Positions 38,748 through 47,321 are shown, counted from the first letter of the stretch. The stretch is DNA of 64,000 bases from Flavobacterium sediminis (GCF_003148385.1 NZ_CP029463.1:992001-1056000), one strand, 5' to 3'. The notes: generated by a model from the sequence alone, not told the origin. Numbers and translations: made by a program.

Positions 38748-40632
38748 CCCACCTAAAATTGACAATAGATTTATTTGTATAATAAATAGAGATAATAAAG
38801 AATTGGCAGCATTGATTACAAGCTATATTAGTTCTCCCAATATGTATAATTTGATTTTTGAGTTCCCTTCAGTTACAACTGAACATTATGATTATTTAGA
38901 TGATGATATTGATGAACATCATATATCAAGAACAATTGCAAATGAGTTTAATATTAAAGTTAAAAACGCGATTAATCAAGTTTATGGTTGCGAATATTTA
39001 ATAATAGCAGGACTAAGTGAAGAACAAAAAAGTTATCTAACTTTCTTAGAAAAATACAACGTAATAGAAATTCAAAACTACTATGATGTTGAGACCAATC
39101 TTGAAGCATTTAATTCAAAAAAAAACATTCTTAAATGTAGGTCTTGTGATATTTTAAATGGATTACACAAAGCTATAAAGTCTAATTCTATTTTAAAAAT
39201 AGATGAACAAGCTGAAGAAGTTATAATCACACTTGAAGCTAATTCAGGCATTATTGTCGTTGAAGACATTAATAAGGTTTCATGCGTTATAAGTGTTATA
39301 TATGCGACGTCCTTAAATTTATCCTTATATGTAATTCCAGAAATAGATATTGATAAAAGAAAAATTTCAGATTTCATAGAAAAATGGAAGAATAGTAATA
39401 ATGATAGCTACTTATATGATTTAAGCTCACTTATTTATCCAAGTATTGAAAATGTTGATTTTGCATCTTATCAATTTGCAACTTTTTTTACTGTTGGGAT
39501 TCCATATTCACTAATAATAAAAAATGTGATACCCTGCACTCATGTACATCTTTATATAAATCCTGACTTTTTTGTCTTTAATGCTATTTATTATCAAAAT
39601 GCTTTTAATATAAATTCAGCAATTGTATTTTCTCCTTTAGAATTTATAGATGAAGAAACTGATAATATAATTAACACTTTAAAGAATAATAATTACTATG
39701 TAGCTGAATTAGTTGATAAGAATGCAAATGCAATCAATCTTGATTATCATATAAAAGAGTTCCCTTTTAATTTATTACATATTTGTAGTCATGGTGGAGA
39801 AATTGGAGGCTATGATGTTAGTTTTGAATTTATTGATAGAGATGGTAATAAACATATCGTAGAATATGATGAAGTAGTAACTTTTGATTTAACACAAATA
39901 GATTTTAAGAATCCTGAAGAAAAAGTACCTGTAGTATTTAAATACCTATGGAGAAAATTTGATGGTTACATTTGGAGAAGTGAGGAACTTAGAAGTAAAA
40001 ATTATCCCCATTATGTATATTCAGATATGCTAAATCAAATATCAAAAAGAGAAAACATGATTAGGAAACCTAAAGATTCAATAACAAATTCATGTGCAAT
40101 AAAATGTTATTCATCATACTATCAAGCTATGTTTAACATTATTGCTGGTATTCATTCTCCCATTATTTTTAACAATACCTGCTGGTCTTGGTCTGATATA
40201 GCTGACCATTTTATCAGTTCAGGTGCAAGAGGTTATATAGGAACTTTGTGGAATATTAATAATGATGTAGCGAAGCAAAGTGCTGAACATTTTTACTCAA
40301 ATTTATTTTCTACAACCATTATGAATTCACTTCATGATTCTTTAATATATTCTAAAGGAAGTAAGGATGAAAATATATACATATACTATGGACTTCATTT
40401 TTCATCATTAAAAAAGGGAATTTCTTTAAATAATAGTAAAGAAGAAGTAGTAATAAGATTGATTAGTTCTTTAGAAAGATGGAAAGAAAAATTATCTATA
40501 ACAAAAAAAGAATCAGTAAGAAAAAACATTCAAGAATTAATCAAATGGAATGCTACTTTATTAGCAACTAAATTTAAAAATGAAACTATAAATATTATTG
40601 GAGAACAGTTTAAAAAAGATAATGGGATATAG
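38737..40632 (+). CDS. CHAT-domain caspase-like protease
   Basis: 631 aa from the ATG at 38,737, which overlaps the upstream stop by 11 nt; a TTG two codons earlier is possible. The C-terminal half is a CHAT (caspase/separase-clan) domain with catalytic His352 in HICSHGGEIGG and Cys482 in NNTCWSWSDIADHF, followed by the typical GARGYIGTLWNINNDVA. Residues 1-300 are unassigned, possibly a partner-binding or degenerate protease half. CHAT proteases serve as effectors in several bacterial defence systems (gasdermin activation, type III-E CRISPR). Here it would be activated with, or by, the neighbouring STAND protein; that link is inference. Confidence 0.85.
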   Translation: MNYSPPKIDNRFICIINRDNKELAALITSYISSPNMYNLIFEFPSVTTEHYDYLDDDIDEHHISRTIANEFNIKVKNAINQVYGCEYLIIAGLSEEQKSYLTFLEKYNVIEIQNYYDVETNLEAFNSKKNILKCRSCDILNGLHKAIKSNSILKIDEQAEEVIITLEANSGIIVVEDINKVSCVISVIYATSLNLSLYVIPEIDIDKRKISDFIEKWKNSNNDSYLYDLSSLIYPSIENVDFASYQFATFFTVGIPYSLIIKNVIPCTHVHLYINPDFFVFNAIYYQNAFNINSAIVFSPLEFIDEETDNIINTLKNNNYYVAELVDKNANAINLDYHIKEFPFNLLHICSHGGEIGGYDVSFEFIDRDGNKHIVEYDEVVTFDLTQIDFKNPEEKVPVVFKYLWRKFDGYIWRSEELRSKNYPHYVYSDMLNQISKRENMIRKPKDSITNSCAIKCYSSYYQAMFNIIAGIHSPIIFNNTCWSWSDIADHFISSGARGYIGTLWNINNDVAKQSAEHFYSNLFSTTIMNSLHDSLIYSKGSKDENIYIYYGLHFSSLKKGISLNNSKEEVVIRLISSLERWKEKLSITKKESVRKNIQELIKWNATLLATKFKNETINIIGEQFKKDNGI

Positions 40633-41341
40633 TTATAAAAAAGTAGTTGAAATTTTATTTGAAATTTTATATAAAAAATATATAACTCAACTTATAAACA
40701 ATGACTTTAAGCCTAATGGATATTCATTTTTTATCAATACAACGGAAATTGATAATGCCATGGGAATGTATCAAAATTATTCATTACAAATTGAAAAAGA
40801 GTATAATAATTCTCATTTTTTTGATGGAACGGAATTATTACCTTATACAATAATAAAATATTACACAGGTTATTTTCACGAAAAAATTAACAATAACTTA
40901 AGAGGCATACTGCCTAATAATCAAAAATCATTAATAATTAATAAAATTCTAAAACATACAGAAATTCTAAAAAAAGAAATAGAAAAGTTTCCATTAAAGT
41001 CAAATTTTGTAGTAACTCGAAGAATTAGTAATACATTTTTAAAAGAAGTTTATTTAGAAAGAAAACAACTAAAGAAGAATGGAGTGATACAAGAATTAGC
41101 CTTTTTAAGCACTTCATTGGACTTGTTTTACAGAAAAGATTATGAAAGTAATTATTCTCCATTAAAAAATGAAACTATCATCATAATTAAAGTACCTAAA
41201 GGAATTAATGCATTATATCTTGAACCCATAAGTAATAGAGAAGAATTTGAATTATTACTTGATTCTGGTTTAAAAATGAAGATTGAAGATAAAAAAACAA
41301 TATTTGGAAATAATATAATTCTCACTCAGATAATTAAGTAA
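40622..41341 (+). CDS. Putative ADP-ribosyltransferase (R-STS-ExE type)
   Basis: 239 aa from the ATG at 40,622, overlapping the CHAT stop by 11 nt; a TTG at 40,598 would be eight codons longer. The C-terminal half carries the Vip2/C3-like ART signature in order: Arg133/134 in NFVVTRRIS, the LAFLSTSLD strand (Ser163-Thr-Ser), and E208-x-E210 in NREEFELLLDSG. The N-terminal helical half (residues 1-110) is unassigned. An ExE motif is typical of arginine-specific transferases, so modification of a host or phage protein is possible. No secretion signal is seen, which suits an intracellular effector. Confidence 0.72.
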   Translation: MGYSYKKVVEILFEILYKKYITQLINNDFKPNGYSFFINTTEIDNAMGMYQNYSLQIEKEYNNSHFFDGTELLPYTIIKYYTGYFHEKINNNLRGILPNNQKSLIINKILKHTEILKKEIEKFPLKSNFVVTRRISNTFLKEVYLERKQLKKNGVIQELAFLSTSLDLFYRKDYESNYSPLKNETIIIIKVPKGINALYLEPISNREEFELLLDSGLKMKIEDKKTIFGNNIILTQIIK

Positions 41342-41349
41342 AATTTAAA

Positions 41350-41383
41350 AAAATCCAATCTCTAATTTAAAAAGAGATTGGAT
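41350..41383 (-). terminator. Terminator between convergent ART and DUF3871-like genes
   Basis: An 11-bp stem ATCCAATCTCT/AGAGATTGGAT. The T7 tail is on the minus strand. Confidence 0.7.
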
Positions 41384-41387
41384 ACAT

Positions 41388-42410
41388 TTAACTCAAAAAC
41401 CAAGAATAGTTAGAATTACTATCACTTAGTGCATTTGAGATGCCTTTTGCAAATGAAAAGGCATTCACTCCTCTATCAAGGAAAGTATCAATATAAGAGC
41501 TTTTATTAGCTCCTGTAAATAGATTATATATGTTCCAAAGATTAATTTCTCCATTACTCTCTCTACAAAAACTTTCATCATTGTAATAATCTTTTGCAAT
41601 AGCAGAGATATGTCCATCATTCATAAGTAATTCAGGTAATAATGCTTTTTCATTCTTTGGTAAATAATTATACAATCTACTTTTACCAATAATTTGAGCA
41701 AACTGTTTTTCAGTTAATTTATAATCAACTAAATCATTCATACTCTTTATTTGCTGGTGTATATTATATGATTGTACAATTTCCATGATTTTACCTGATA
41801 GCTCCTGACTACTTGTAGCTTTAATCTCATCTTTAAATCCATCTGTAGAAACACAAAGATTACAGCATACCATATTTTGGAAGCCAATAAAAAACTTAAA
41901 CTTTTCAAAAGTCTTTTTGTTGTAAAGGTTTTCCAAATTGTAACTTCTTACTCCGCCTATGGTTAAAGCTAATTCATTACCATTAATATTTTCAGTAATT
42001 GAAGAAATCCTGATAATGAAAGCCATTCTCTCATAGTACATTGTTCTTTGATGTTCCAATAATTCCTTTGCTGGTACATGTAAAGCATCAGGAGTTCTAC
42101 CTCTAATTAAATGACTTGTCCTAATTTCAGGAGTATCTATCACTTCATTTGGGAATAATTTACTTATACCAGCAAAAGCAGAATCAATAAACTCTTGGTG
42201 AGATATGGTAATTTCGTTATCCTTTGTGAATACAGGAATAATGCAGTCTTCTTTTAATTGTGAAAGGCTAACCTCTTCTGTGTTAGCCTCTATAAATGGA
42301 GAAGTCTTTTTATAAGTTGGCACTTCTCTGTGAAAACCAGCAGAAGGAATAATTATTTGCTTTGCTGGTATTTGTACATCAGTTTCAATTGTGTGTAGTT
42401 CCATTTCCAT
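41388..42410 (-). CDS. DUF3871-family protein
   Basis: A 340-aa protein recalled as the DUF3871 family of Bacteroidota mobile elements. Characteristic stretches are PEIRTSHLIRGRTPDALHVP, YYERMAFIIRI and LTIGGVRSYNLENLYNKK, plus the C-terminal NLWNIYNLFTGANKSSYIDTFL. The fold resembles phage DUF932/Mu-like recombination-associated proteins, but no function is proven. Its start overlaps the stop of the upstream AAA ATPase by 26 nt, so the pair is translationally coupled and probably acts together. Confidence 0.7.
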   Translation of the reverse strand: MEMELHTIETDVQIPAKQIIIPSAGFHREVPTYKKTSPFIEANTEEVSLSQLKEDCIIPVFTKDNEITISHQEFIDSAFAGISKLFPNEVIDTPEIRTSHLIRGRTPDALHVPAKELLEHQRTMYYERMAFIIRISSITENINGNELALTIGGVRSYNLENLYNKKTFEKFKFFIGFQNMVCCNLCVSTDGFKDEIKATSSQELSGKIMEIVQSYNIHQQIKSMNDLVDYKLTEKQFAQIIGKSRLYNYLPKNEKALLPELLMNDGHISAIAKDYYNDESFCRESNGEINLWNIYNLFTGANKSSYIDTFLDRGVNAFSFAKGISNALSDSNSNYSWFLS

Positions 42411-43245
42411 TTGTTGGTTTAATTGCGTTATTAATTAGGTTCTGAAGTAAATCTCTTTTATTAATGAAATCTTTCTCAATGGTTTTAGCCAAATCAAGAT
42501 TATTTTGATAGAGTTCAGTAAGTTCTTTCAAAGTATTGCATTCAATTACTTTTACTTTGAGTTCCTCTTTTGTCATGGTACTATTGCACCAATTCAAGAT
42601 TTTCTTTCCTGTTTGAGTATTAATGATAAATTGTGGTTTGCCTTCAAATAGTAAAGTTCTATCCTTACTTGAAGTAGCAAAATGTTTACTGTCAATATCA
42701 AACACAATAGTAAACTCATAGCTAATCTCATCCCTTTGTATAGCTTTTAAACCTACCTTTTCAGGAACCATTTTACCATTCTTTTCAGATAAAACATAAT
42801 CTTGTTTTACTCTCATAGTTGCTATGATATGAGAATTGCTATTGAGTATCTTATCTACAAAAGCCTTTTGTCTTGGTGTGATTTTATTCCAATTGGTAAA
42901 TGAATTACCAGCAAGAGAAGAATGATAATCGAGTAGAAAATCCCAACAATGTGAGATTGAATCTAAAATGATAACTTCCATACCTGCTTTTTCACAAACT
43001 TCAATTGCTTCAATATATCTCTCAGGTGAATGTGGATTATTCAATGTAAGTACATTAAACTTTCCTAAGTGAGCATATAAGTCAGCACTTCCATTTTCTG
43101 TATCAATGATGGCAACTTTATTAAGGTTTCCATTTGTCAATCCTTGTGCAATTAAAATTGCACTCATAGTTTTTCCTGAACCACTTGGTCCTTGTAAAGC
43201 CATCTTGATTTTTGCTTTACTTCTTTCTGATTTTCTTAATTGCAT
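42385..43245 (-). CDS. RecA/Sak4-like AAA ATPase
   Basis: A 286-aa P-loop ATPase. Walker A is ALQGPSGSGKTMSAILIAQGL; a TENGSADLYAHLG segment follows; Walker B is MEVIILDSISHCW. DNA-recombination ATPases of this short type (Sak4, phage RecA-like) help single-strand annealing in phages and mobile elements. The last 80 residues are helical. It is coupled to the DUF3871-like gene downstream. An element replication or recombination role is the best guess. Confidence 0.75.
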   Translation of the reverse strand: MQLRKSERSKAKIKMALQGPSGSGKTMSAILIAQGLTNGNLNKVAIIDTENGSADLYAHLGKFNVLTLNNPHSPERYIEAIEVCEKAGMEVIILDSISHCWDFLLDYHSSLAGNSFTNWNKITPRQKAFVDKILNSNSHIIATMRVKQDYVLSEKNGKMVPEKVGLKAIQRDEISYEFTIVFDIDSKHFATSSKDRTLLFEGKPQFIINTQTGKKILNWCNSTMTKEELKVKVIECNTLKELTELYQNNLDLAKTIEKDFINKRDLLQNLINNAIKPTNGNGTTHN

Positions 43246-43271
43246 AATTGTATTGTTTAATTTTTAGGTAT

Positions 43272-43300
43272 AAAAAAAGGGAGCAAATGCTCCCTTTAAA
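43272..43300 (-). terminator. Terminator of the sensor operon (minus strand)
   Basis: Stem AAAGGGAGCA/TGCTCCCTTT with a short loop and a T7 tail on the minus strand, downstream of the receiver gene. Confidence 0.8.
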
Positions 43301-43322
43301 TATTCTTATTCTAAATTTAAAT

Positions 43323-43691
43323 TTATTTCACAAAATCATCTATTACATCCTTTAATTCATCTAAAAAAATAGGTTTAGAAAGAATTTTTATTTCACTTAA
43401 CCCTCTTTTTTTTAATTCCTCTTCAACCAAATTTCCTGTCAAAACAACTATGTTGTCATTTCCAAATCTTTTAATATCCTCAATTACTCCATAACCATCT
43501 TTTTCACTTGTAGGAGATAAATCTATATCAACAAAAATTAGGTCAAAATCTTTCACGTTTTTATAGTCTCCAAAATTTTGAGATTTATCAATATATTTTA
43601 CTGATAACTCATTATTAAAATCCAATTCATTAACATCTACAAAAGCATCCTTTACCTTTGGAATTTCATTTTCAAACACTAATATTTTCAT
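43323..43691 (-). CDS. Stand-alone response-regulator receiver domain
   Basis: A 122-aa single receiver domain with no output domain. The phospho-acceptor is Asp55 in DLIFVDIDLSP. The switch Thr is in IVVLTGN and the conserved Lys in ILSKPIFLDEL. The N-terminal acidic pocket is Glu7/Glu9 rather than Asp-Asp. It overlaps the kinase gene by 20 nt, so the pair is coupled. Without a DNA-binding domain it probably signals by protein contact. Confidence 0.82.
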   Translation of the reverse strand: MKILVFENEIPKVKDAFVDVNELDFNNELSVKYIDKSQNFGDYKNVKDFDLIFVDIDLSPTSEKDGYGVIEDIKRFGNDNIVVLTGNLVEEELKKRGLSEIKILSKPIFLDELKDVIDDFVK

Positions 43692-44604
43692 TTCTTAACT
43701 TCTTAATTTTTATTTCGTTATTGAAAGTTTTATTTTCTTGATCAATAAAAATTCTATTATTTATATTTTTCTTTCTTAATAATCTTCTAATAAAACTTAG
43801 ACCATGAGTTTTTCTACTATAAATTTCATCATTGTCCTTTAAATTATATAGACTAACTATTTCATCTAAATCGAGTTTGTTTCTCTCAAAATCTTTAATC
43901 TCATTAACAAATTTTATAGTAACAAAATCTTCTTGGATTGAAATTTCAACTTTTCTAACATGAGTACCATACTTGTTAATATTTTCAATTATATCTGTAA
44001 AGACAAAATCAAACATCATTTGATTAATTTCAATATCAAAATCAGATAAATCATCTATATTAATTATTACATCATCTATATTATTAAAATGAAAATACCA
44101 ATGTTTTCTTATGTCATCAACCAAAGTTTTTAATGAAATTATTTCGTCATTTTCATCAATAATATTATCTACCCCTTTTATTAAAATTTCTGCTTTTTTA
44201 ATGATTCCTTTTATTTCATTACTGTTATTATTATTCTTCAATCTTCCTTCAATATATTTTTTTTGCTCTGAGTTTATCTCCTGTTTAAAGTATCTATCTA
44301 TCAAACCAATTGTTGCAGTTACTGGAGATAATTTATTCTTCACAAAGTGTAAAGCATTTTGAGCATCAAAAACATAGGCAACTTTTTGTTTAATTATTTT
44401 TTGATTATGATTATTTACCTCAATCAAAGAATTACTCATAAAAAAAATCCTCGCTATGTATTCAAAAATTGGTCTTAAATTAGAAATCAATGATTCATTA
44501 AAAACATTCTCTTTTTTCAAAGAAATCATAAAGTAATAATCTTTATTCTGAACTTTATGATTTAACCAATAACAATTTTGATACTTTATATTATCAATGG
44601 TCAC
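43672..44604 (-). CDS. Histidine kinase part (GAF C-terminal half, H-box, HATPase)
   Basis: 310 aa from a GTG. Residues 8-55 look like the second half of a GAF domain. The H-box is ALHFVKNKLSPVTATIGLI with His86, and the HATPase N-box is FTDIIENINKYGTH. The glycine boxes are minimal (KTHGLSFIRRLLRKK). No good start codon exists and the frame is open back into the upstream gene. A single extra G in the GGG of the GGGTTTG near 44,661 joins it to the 6-TM gene as a 561-aa sensor kinase. A true -1 slip at G_GGT_TTG is the other option. Confidence 0.75.
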   Translation of the reverse strand: MTIDNIKYQNCYWLNHKVQNKDYYFMISLKKENVFNESLISNLRPIFEYIARIFFMSNSLIEVNNHNQKIIKQKVAYVFDAQNALHFVKNKLSPVTATIGLIDRYFKQEINSEQKKYIEGRLKNNNNSNEIKGIIKKAEILIKGVDNIIDENDEIISLKTLVDDIRKHWYFHFNNIDDVIINIDDLSDFDIEINQMMFDFVFTDIIENINKYGTHVRKVEISIQEDFVTIKFVNEIKDFERNKLDLDEIVSLYNLKDNDEIYSRKTHGLSFIRRLLRKKNINNRIFIDQENKTFNNEIKIKKLRNENISV

Positions 44605-44645
44605 AGAATCTTTAAGAGGATTTTTTTTAATCTTTGACCCAACTA

Positions 44646-45356
44646 TTAATTGTTCAAACCCAATGATGAAGTAATGTCATTATTAATTACAAACTTTGAT
44701 GCCTTTATCAATACCAGTTTTTCACTATTATTAATAAATAAAAAAATCTCATCTACTTGATTTATAATTTTGACCTTAGAATCATTAATTTTAGTTATTA
44801 CATCCTTTAATATTTTATGACTATTATTCTCATTTACATTTTCAATAAACAAATCCCCAATTAAAACTATAATTTCCTGATTTACAAATAAAAATGACTT
44901 CCTTATACTCAAAATAAAGATAAAAAAATAAAATATTATTGGAATCAAATGATGTGTTAATATTAAACTAAATTTATCAATATTCAATAGTGACAAATGT
45001 ACTCCTAAGACAAAATATATAAGTTTGTCATTTTTATTGGAATGACTTTGTACATTATAAATTAAGAGAAAAAAAGGCAAATAATTTAAAATATAATTAA
45101 GGTCTTTATTATACAAGAATATATTTATGATTGCCAAATCTAAAACCAACCTTACAACTCCTTTTCTTTCAATTTTAACAAAAAATAAATTCAAAAAAAG
45201 TAGAGCAATATATATTATTAATGAAGCATAGTAAATCCAATCACTAAAAAAATTTTGATTAAATATTATTATACTTACAAGTATAATAATCAAAACTATA
45301 CGAAGAATAAAAGAATTGAATCTCCTTATATCGTAATCAATATCGTTTAATGTCAT
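44646..45356 (-). CDS. Six-TM sensor part with GAF N-terminal half
   Basis: A 236-aa membrane protein. About six hydrophobic helices run from residue 18 to 155 (FILRIVLIIILVSIIIF; ASLIIYIALLFLNLFFV; LIPIIFYFFIFILSI). A cytoplasmic segment, ILKDVITKINDSKVKIINQV then DEIFLFINNSEKLVLIKAS, has the look of the first helix and strands of a GAF domain and stops abruptly after SSLGLNN. It begins directly after the stop of the 2-TM gene (TAA-ATG). It is best read as the N-terminal half of the downstream histidine kinase. Confidence 0.7.
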   Translation of the reverse strand: MTLNDIDYDIRRFNSFILRIVLIIILVSIIIFNQNFFSDWIYYASLIIYIALLFLNLFFVKIERKGVVRLVLDLAIINIFLYNKDLNYILNYLPFFLLIYNVQSHSNKNDKLIYFVLGVHLSLLNIDKFSLILTHHLIPIIFYFFIFILSIRKSFLFVNQEIIVLIGDLFIENVNENNSHKILKDVITKINDSKVKIINQVDEIFLFINNSEKLVLIKASKFVINNDITSSLGLNN

Positions 45357-46079
45357 TTATTGTAATTTTATTTTATTAAACATTTCCATTATTAAATAAT
45401 TCCCTATAACTAAAAATAAAAATGCTTTTTGAAAAGCTAATAAGATAACTCCCCAAAAGTTTAATGGTTTTACCTCCATTTTTTCATCTAATTCAAATAA
45501 ATAAGAAATTAGGTTTGCAAAATTATTTGACCACACACATTCTGTAAAACTTATTTTTTTGACCTCAATTATTGCAAATATTTCAAATTTAGCATCACAA
45601 AATATTAAAGTAGAAAAAAACAAATAGATTATAATCATTAATAATAAAATATATAAATTATAAGAAATACCCTTAAGAAATAATTTAAACAAACTGGTAA
45701 AAAAATCTTGCCCATTTTTAATTTTTTCCCAATAATATTTTAATTCAACATCATTTAAAATACACATCATCTCTTTGGCTTCATCATCATTACCATTTTT
45801 AGAAAGTGATTTAATAAGATGGTTTAACAATTCCCTTTGTTCACTTATGCTAAAAGGAGTTAACAGTTTTTCCATTTTATCAGGAGTTAATTTATTATAA
45901 TTATAACCTCTCAAATGAAAAATTTCAGAATATATTTCAAAAATTAATTTTAAGTCTTTGAAAGCATCATATTTTATGTAATTTTCAAACCTTCTTACAT
46001 TTTTTTGATATAAATAAAAGTGTTGTTCAAACACAATTTCTTTCTCCTGTAATGCTGCTCTTAATTTATTTTCTTCCAT
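45357..46079 (-). CDS. Two-TM protein heading the sensor operon
   Basis: A 240-aa protein of unknown family. The first 135 residues are soluble and helical (ENKLRAALQEKEIVFEQHF; SISEQRELLNHLIKSLSKNG). Then come a membrane helix (LYILLLMIIIYLFFSTLIFC), a roughly 45-residue external loop and a second helix (FWGVILLAFQKAFLFLVIGNY). As first gene of the operon it could be the membrane effector or stimulus receptor of the kinase. No sequence motif decides. Confidence 0.6.
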   Translation of the reverse strand: MEENKLRAALQEKEIVFEQHFYLYQKNVRRFENYIKYDAFKDLKLIFEIYSEIFHLRGYNYNKLTPDKMEKLLTPFSISEQRELLNHLIKSLSKNGNDDEAKEMMCILNDVELKYYWEKIKNGQDFFTSLFKLFLKGISYNLYILLLMIIIYLFFSTLIFCDAKFEIFAIIEVKKISFTECVWSNNFANLISYLFELDEKMEVKPLNFWGVILLAFQKAFLFLVIGNYLIMEMFNKIKLQ

Positions 46080-46112
46080 AAACCTAAATATAGGTTTTAA
46101 AGATAAATATTT

Positions 46113-47321
46113 TTACATAATTAATCTTTCATTTTCTTTATCAATAACATCATCTTCAAAATCTTTTAAATATGCTGTTGTGATTGCAACATTTTTATGT
46201 CCCATAGATTGAGATACTATGTCAGTTGAAACTCCAATTTGTTTTAAATTTGTTGCATAACTATGCCTTGCTACATAACTACTTAAAGGTTTATCAACCC
46301 CAACTATTCCTGCAATTTTCTTCAAGTCACTATTAAACTTTTTTAGCTTTTTGTGTTTTCTATTTTGAATTTGAGTTGCAGTTAAATTATTACTTAATAA
46401 TATTGGGAAAACATAATCTGTTGTTGATGGTCTATTTCTATAAGAATCTAAAATTTCTTTGACAGGTTGTAGTATGTTGATGTTAAACTTCCCTTTAGTT
46501 TTTGACCTAATATAGGTTATTCTATCTCCTGAAACACTTGACCATTTTAACATCATAATATCAAAATAATTCATCCCTCTACAGTAATAAGAAAAGAGAA
46601 AAATTCTTTTAGCTTCTGCAAGATTTGGATATTTTGTTTCATCAAAATTCTCTATCAATCTTACCTCTTCTCTTGTTAATGCTTTTTTAATATTTCCAAC
46701 TTTTAACTTAGATACTTTATAAACCTTGAAAGGATAATACTTTTCATCAATAACATTTTTCTTGATTGCTCTATTATATAGTGAACGTAATTCTCTCATT
46801 TTAAAAGCTACCCCTCCATCTGAATTATTGTTTTCTCTCAAATAAACTTCGTACTTCTCCAAAAAAGTTGGTGTAATCTCCTTAAACATCAAGTTGTTTT
46901 TTTTATGAAAATTAAATACGGATTTCTTTGTTTCACTTAATGCTTTTGCATTTCCAGCTTTTCCTGACTTATTCAAATCTGAAATTACTTCATTCCAAAA
47001 TTCTAACACAGTAATTTTATTAGGTTCAATACCTCTAAACTTTTCTTCAAATTGGTCAAGACTAAAATCTATCTCTTCTAATTCAAAGTCATTGATAATC
47101 TTCAAAGCTTTCTCTCTCATCTTAGCTAACAACAAATTACTTTGTGTATGATTTGGAAATGTCTTCTTAAATTGAATGTTAACTTCATCCCAGTCTAATA
47201 AATTACACTTAAATCCTAATGAAATAATCTTTGACTTTCTGTTATTAGTTATTCTCAATATAACTGGATAAAGTCCTTCATTTGTTGATTTATCTCTTAA
47301 TAATATTTTTATACTTGCCAT
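46113..47321 (-). CDS. Tyrosine recombinase (island integrase)
   Basis: 402 aa from the ATG at 47,321 (MASIKILLRDKS); an ATG eleven codons upstream is less likely. The N-terminal arm-binding domain is typical of Bacteroidota integrases (YPVILRITNNRKSKIISLG). A SAM-like core-binding domain follows (residues about 110-210). The catalytic domain has Arg in YCRGMNYFDIMMLKW, Lys in RSKTKGKFNI, the second Arg in SSYVARHSYATNLK, His in QSMGHKNVAITTAYL and the nucleophilic Tyr in that last block. It fits integration into the tRNA 3' end at 50,097. Confidence 0.93.
   Translation of the reverse strand: MASIKILLRDKSTNEGLYPVILRITNNRKSKIISLGFKCNLLDWDEVNIQFKKTFPNHTQSNLLLAKMREKALKIINDFELEEIDFSLDQFEEKFRGIEPNKITVLEFWNEVISDLNKSGKAGNAKALSETKKSVFNFHKKNNLMFKEITPTFLEKYEVYLRENNNSDGGVAFKMRELRSLYNRAIKKNVIDEKYYPFKVYKVSKLKVGNIKKALTREEVRLIENFDETKYPNLAEAKRIFLFSYYCRGMNYFDIMMLKWSSVSGDRITYIRSKTKGKFNINILQPVKEILDSYRNRPSTTDYVFPILLSNNLTATQIQNRKHKKLKKFNSDLKKIAGIVGVDKPLSSYVARHSYATNLKQIGVSTDIVSQSMGHKNVAITTAYLKDFEDDVIDKENERLIM

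Noticed and set aside
43267..43300. CRISPR-like or repeat array among the many hairpins
   Set aside because: All hairpins seen are single terminators at gene ends. No regularly spaced direct repeats with unique spacers were found in the window.
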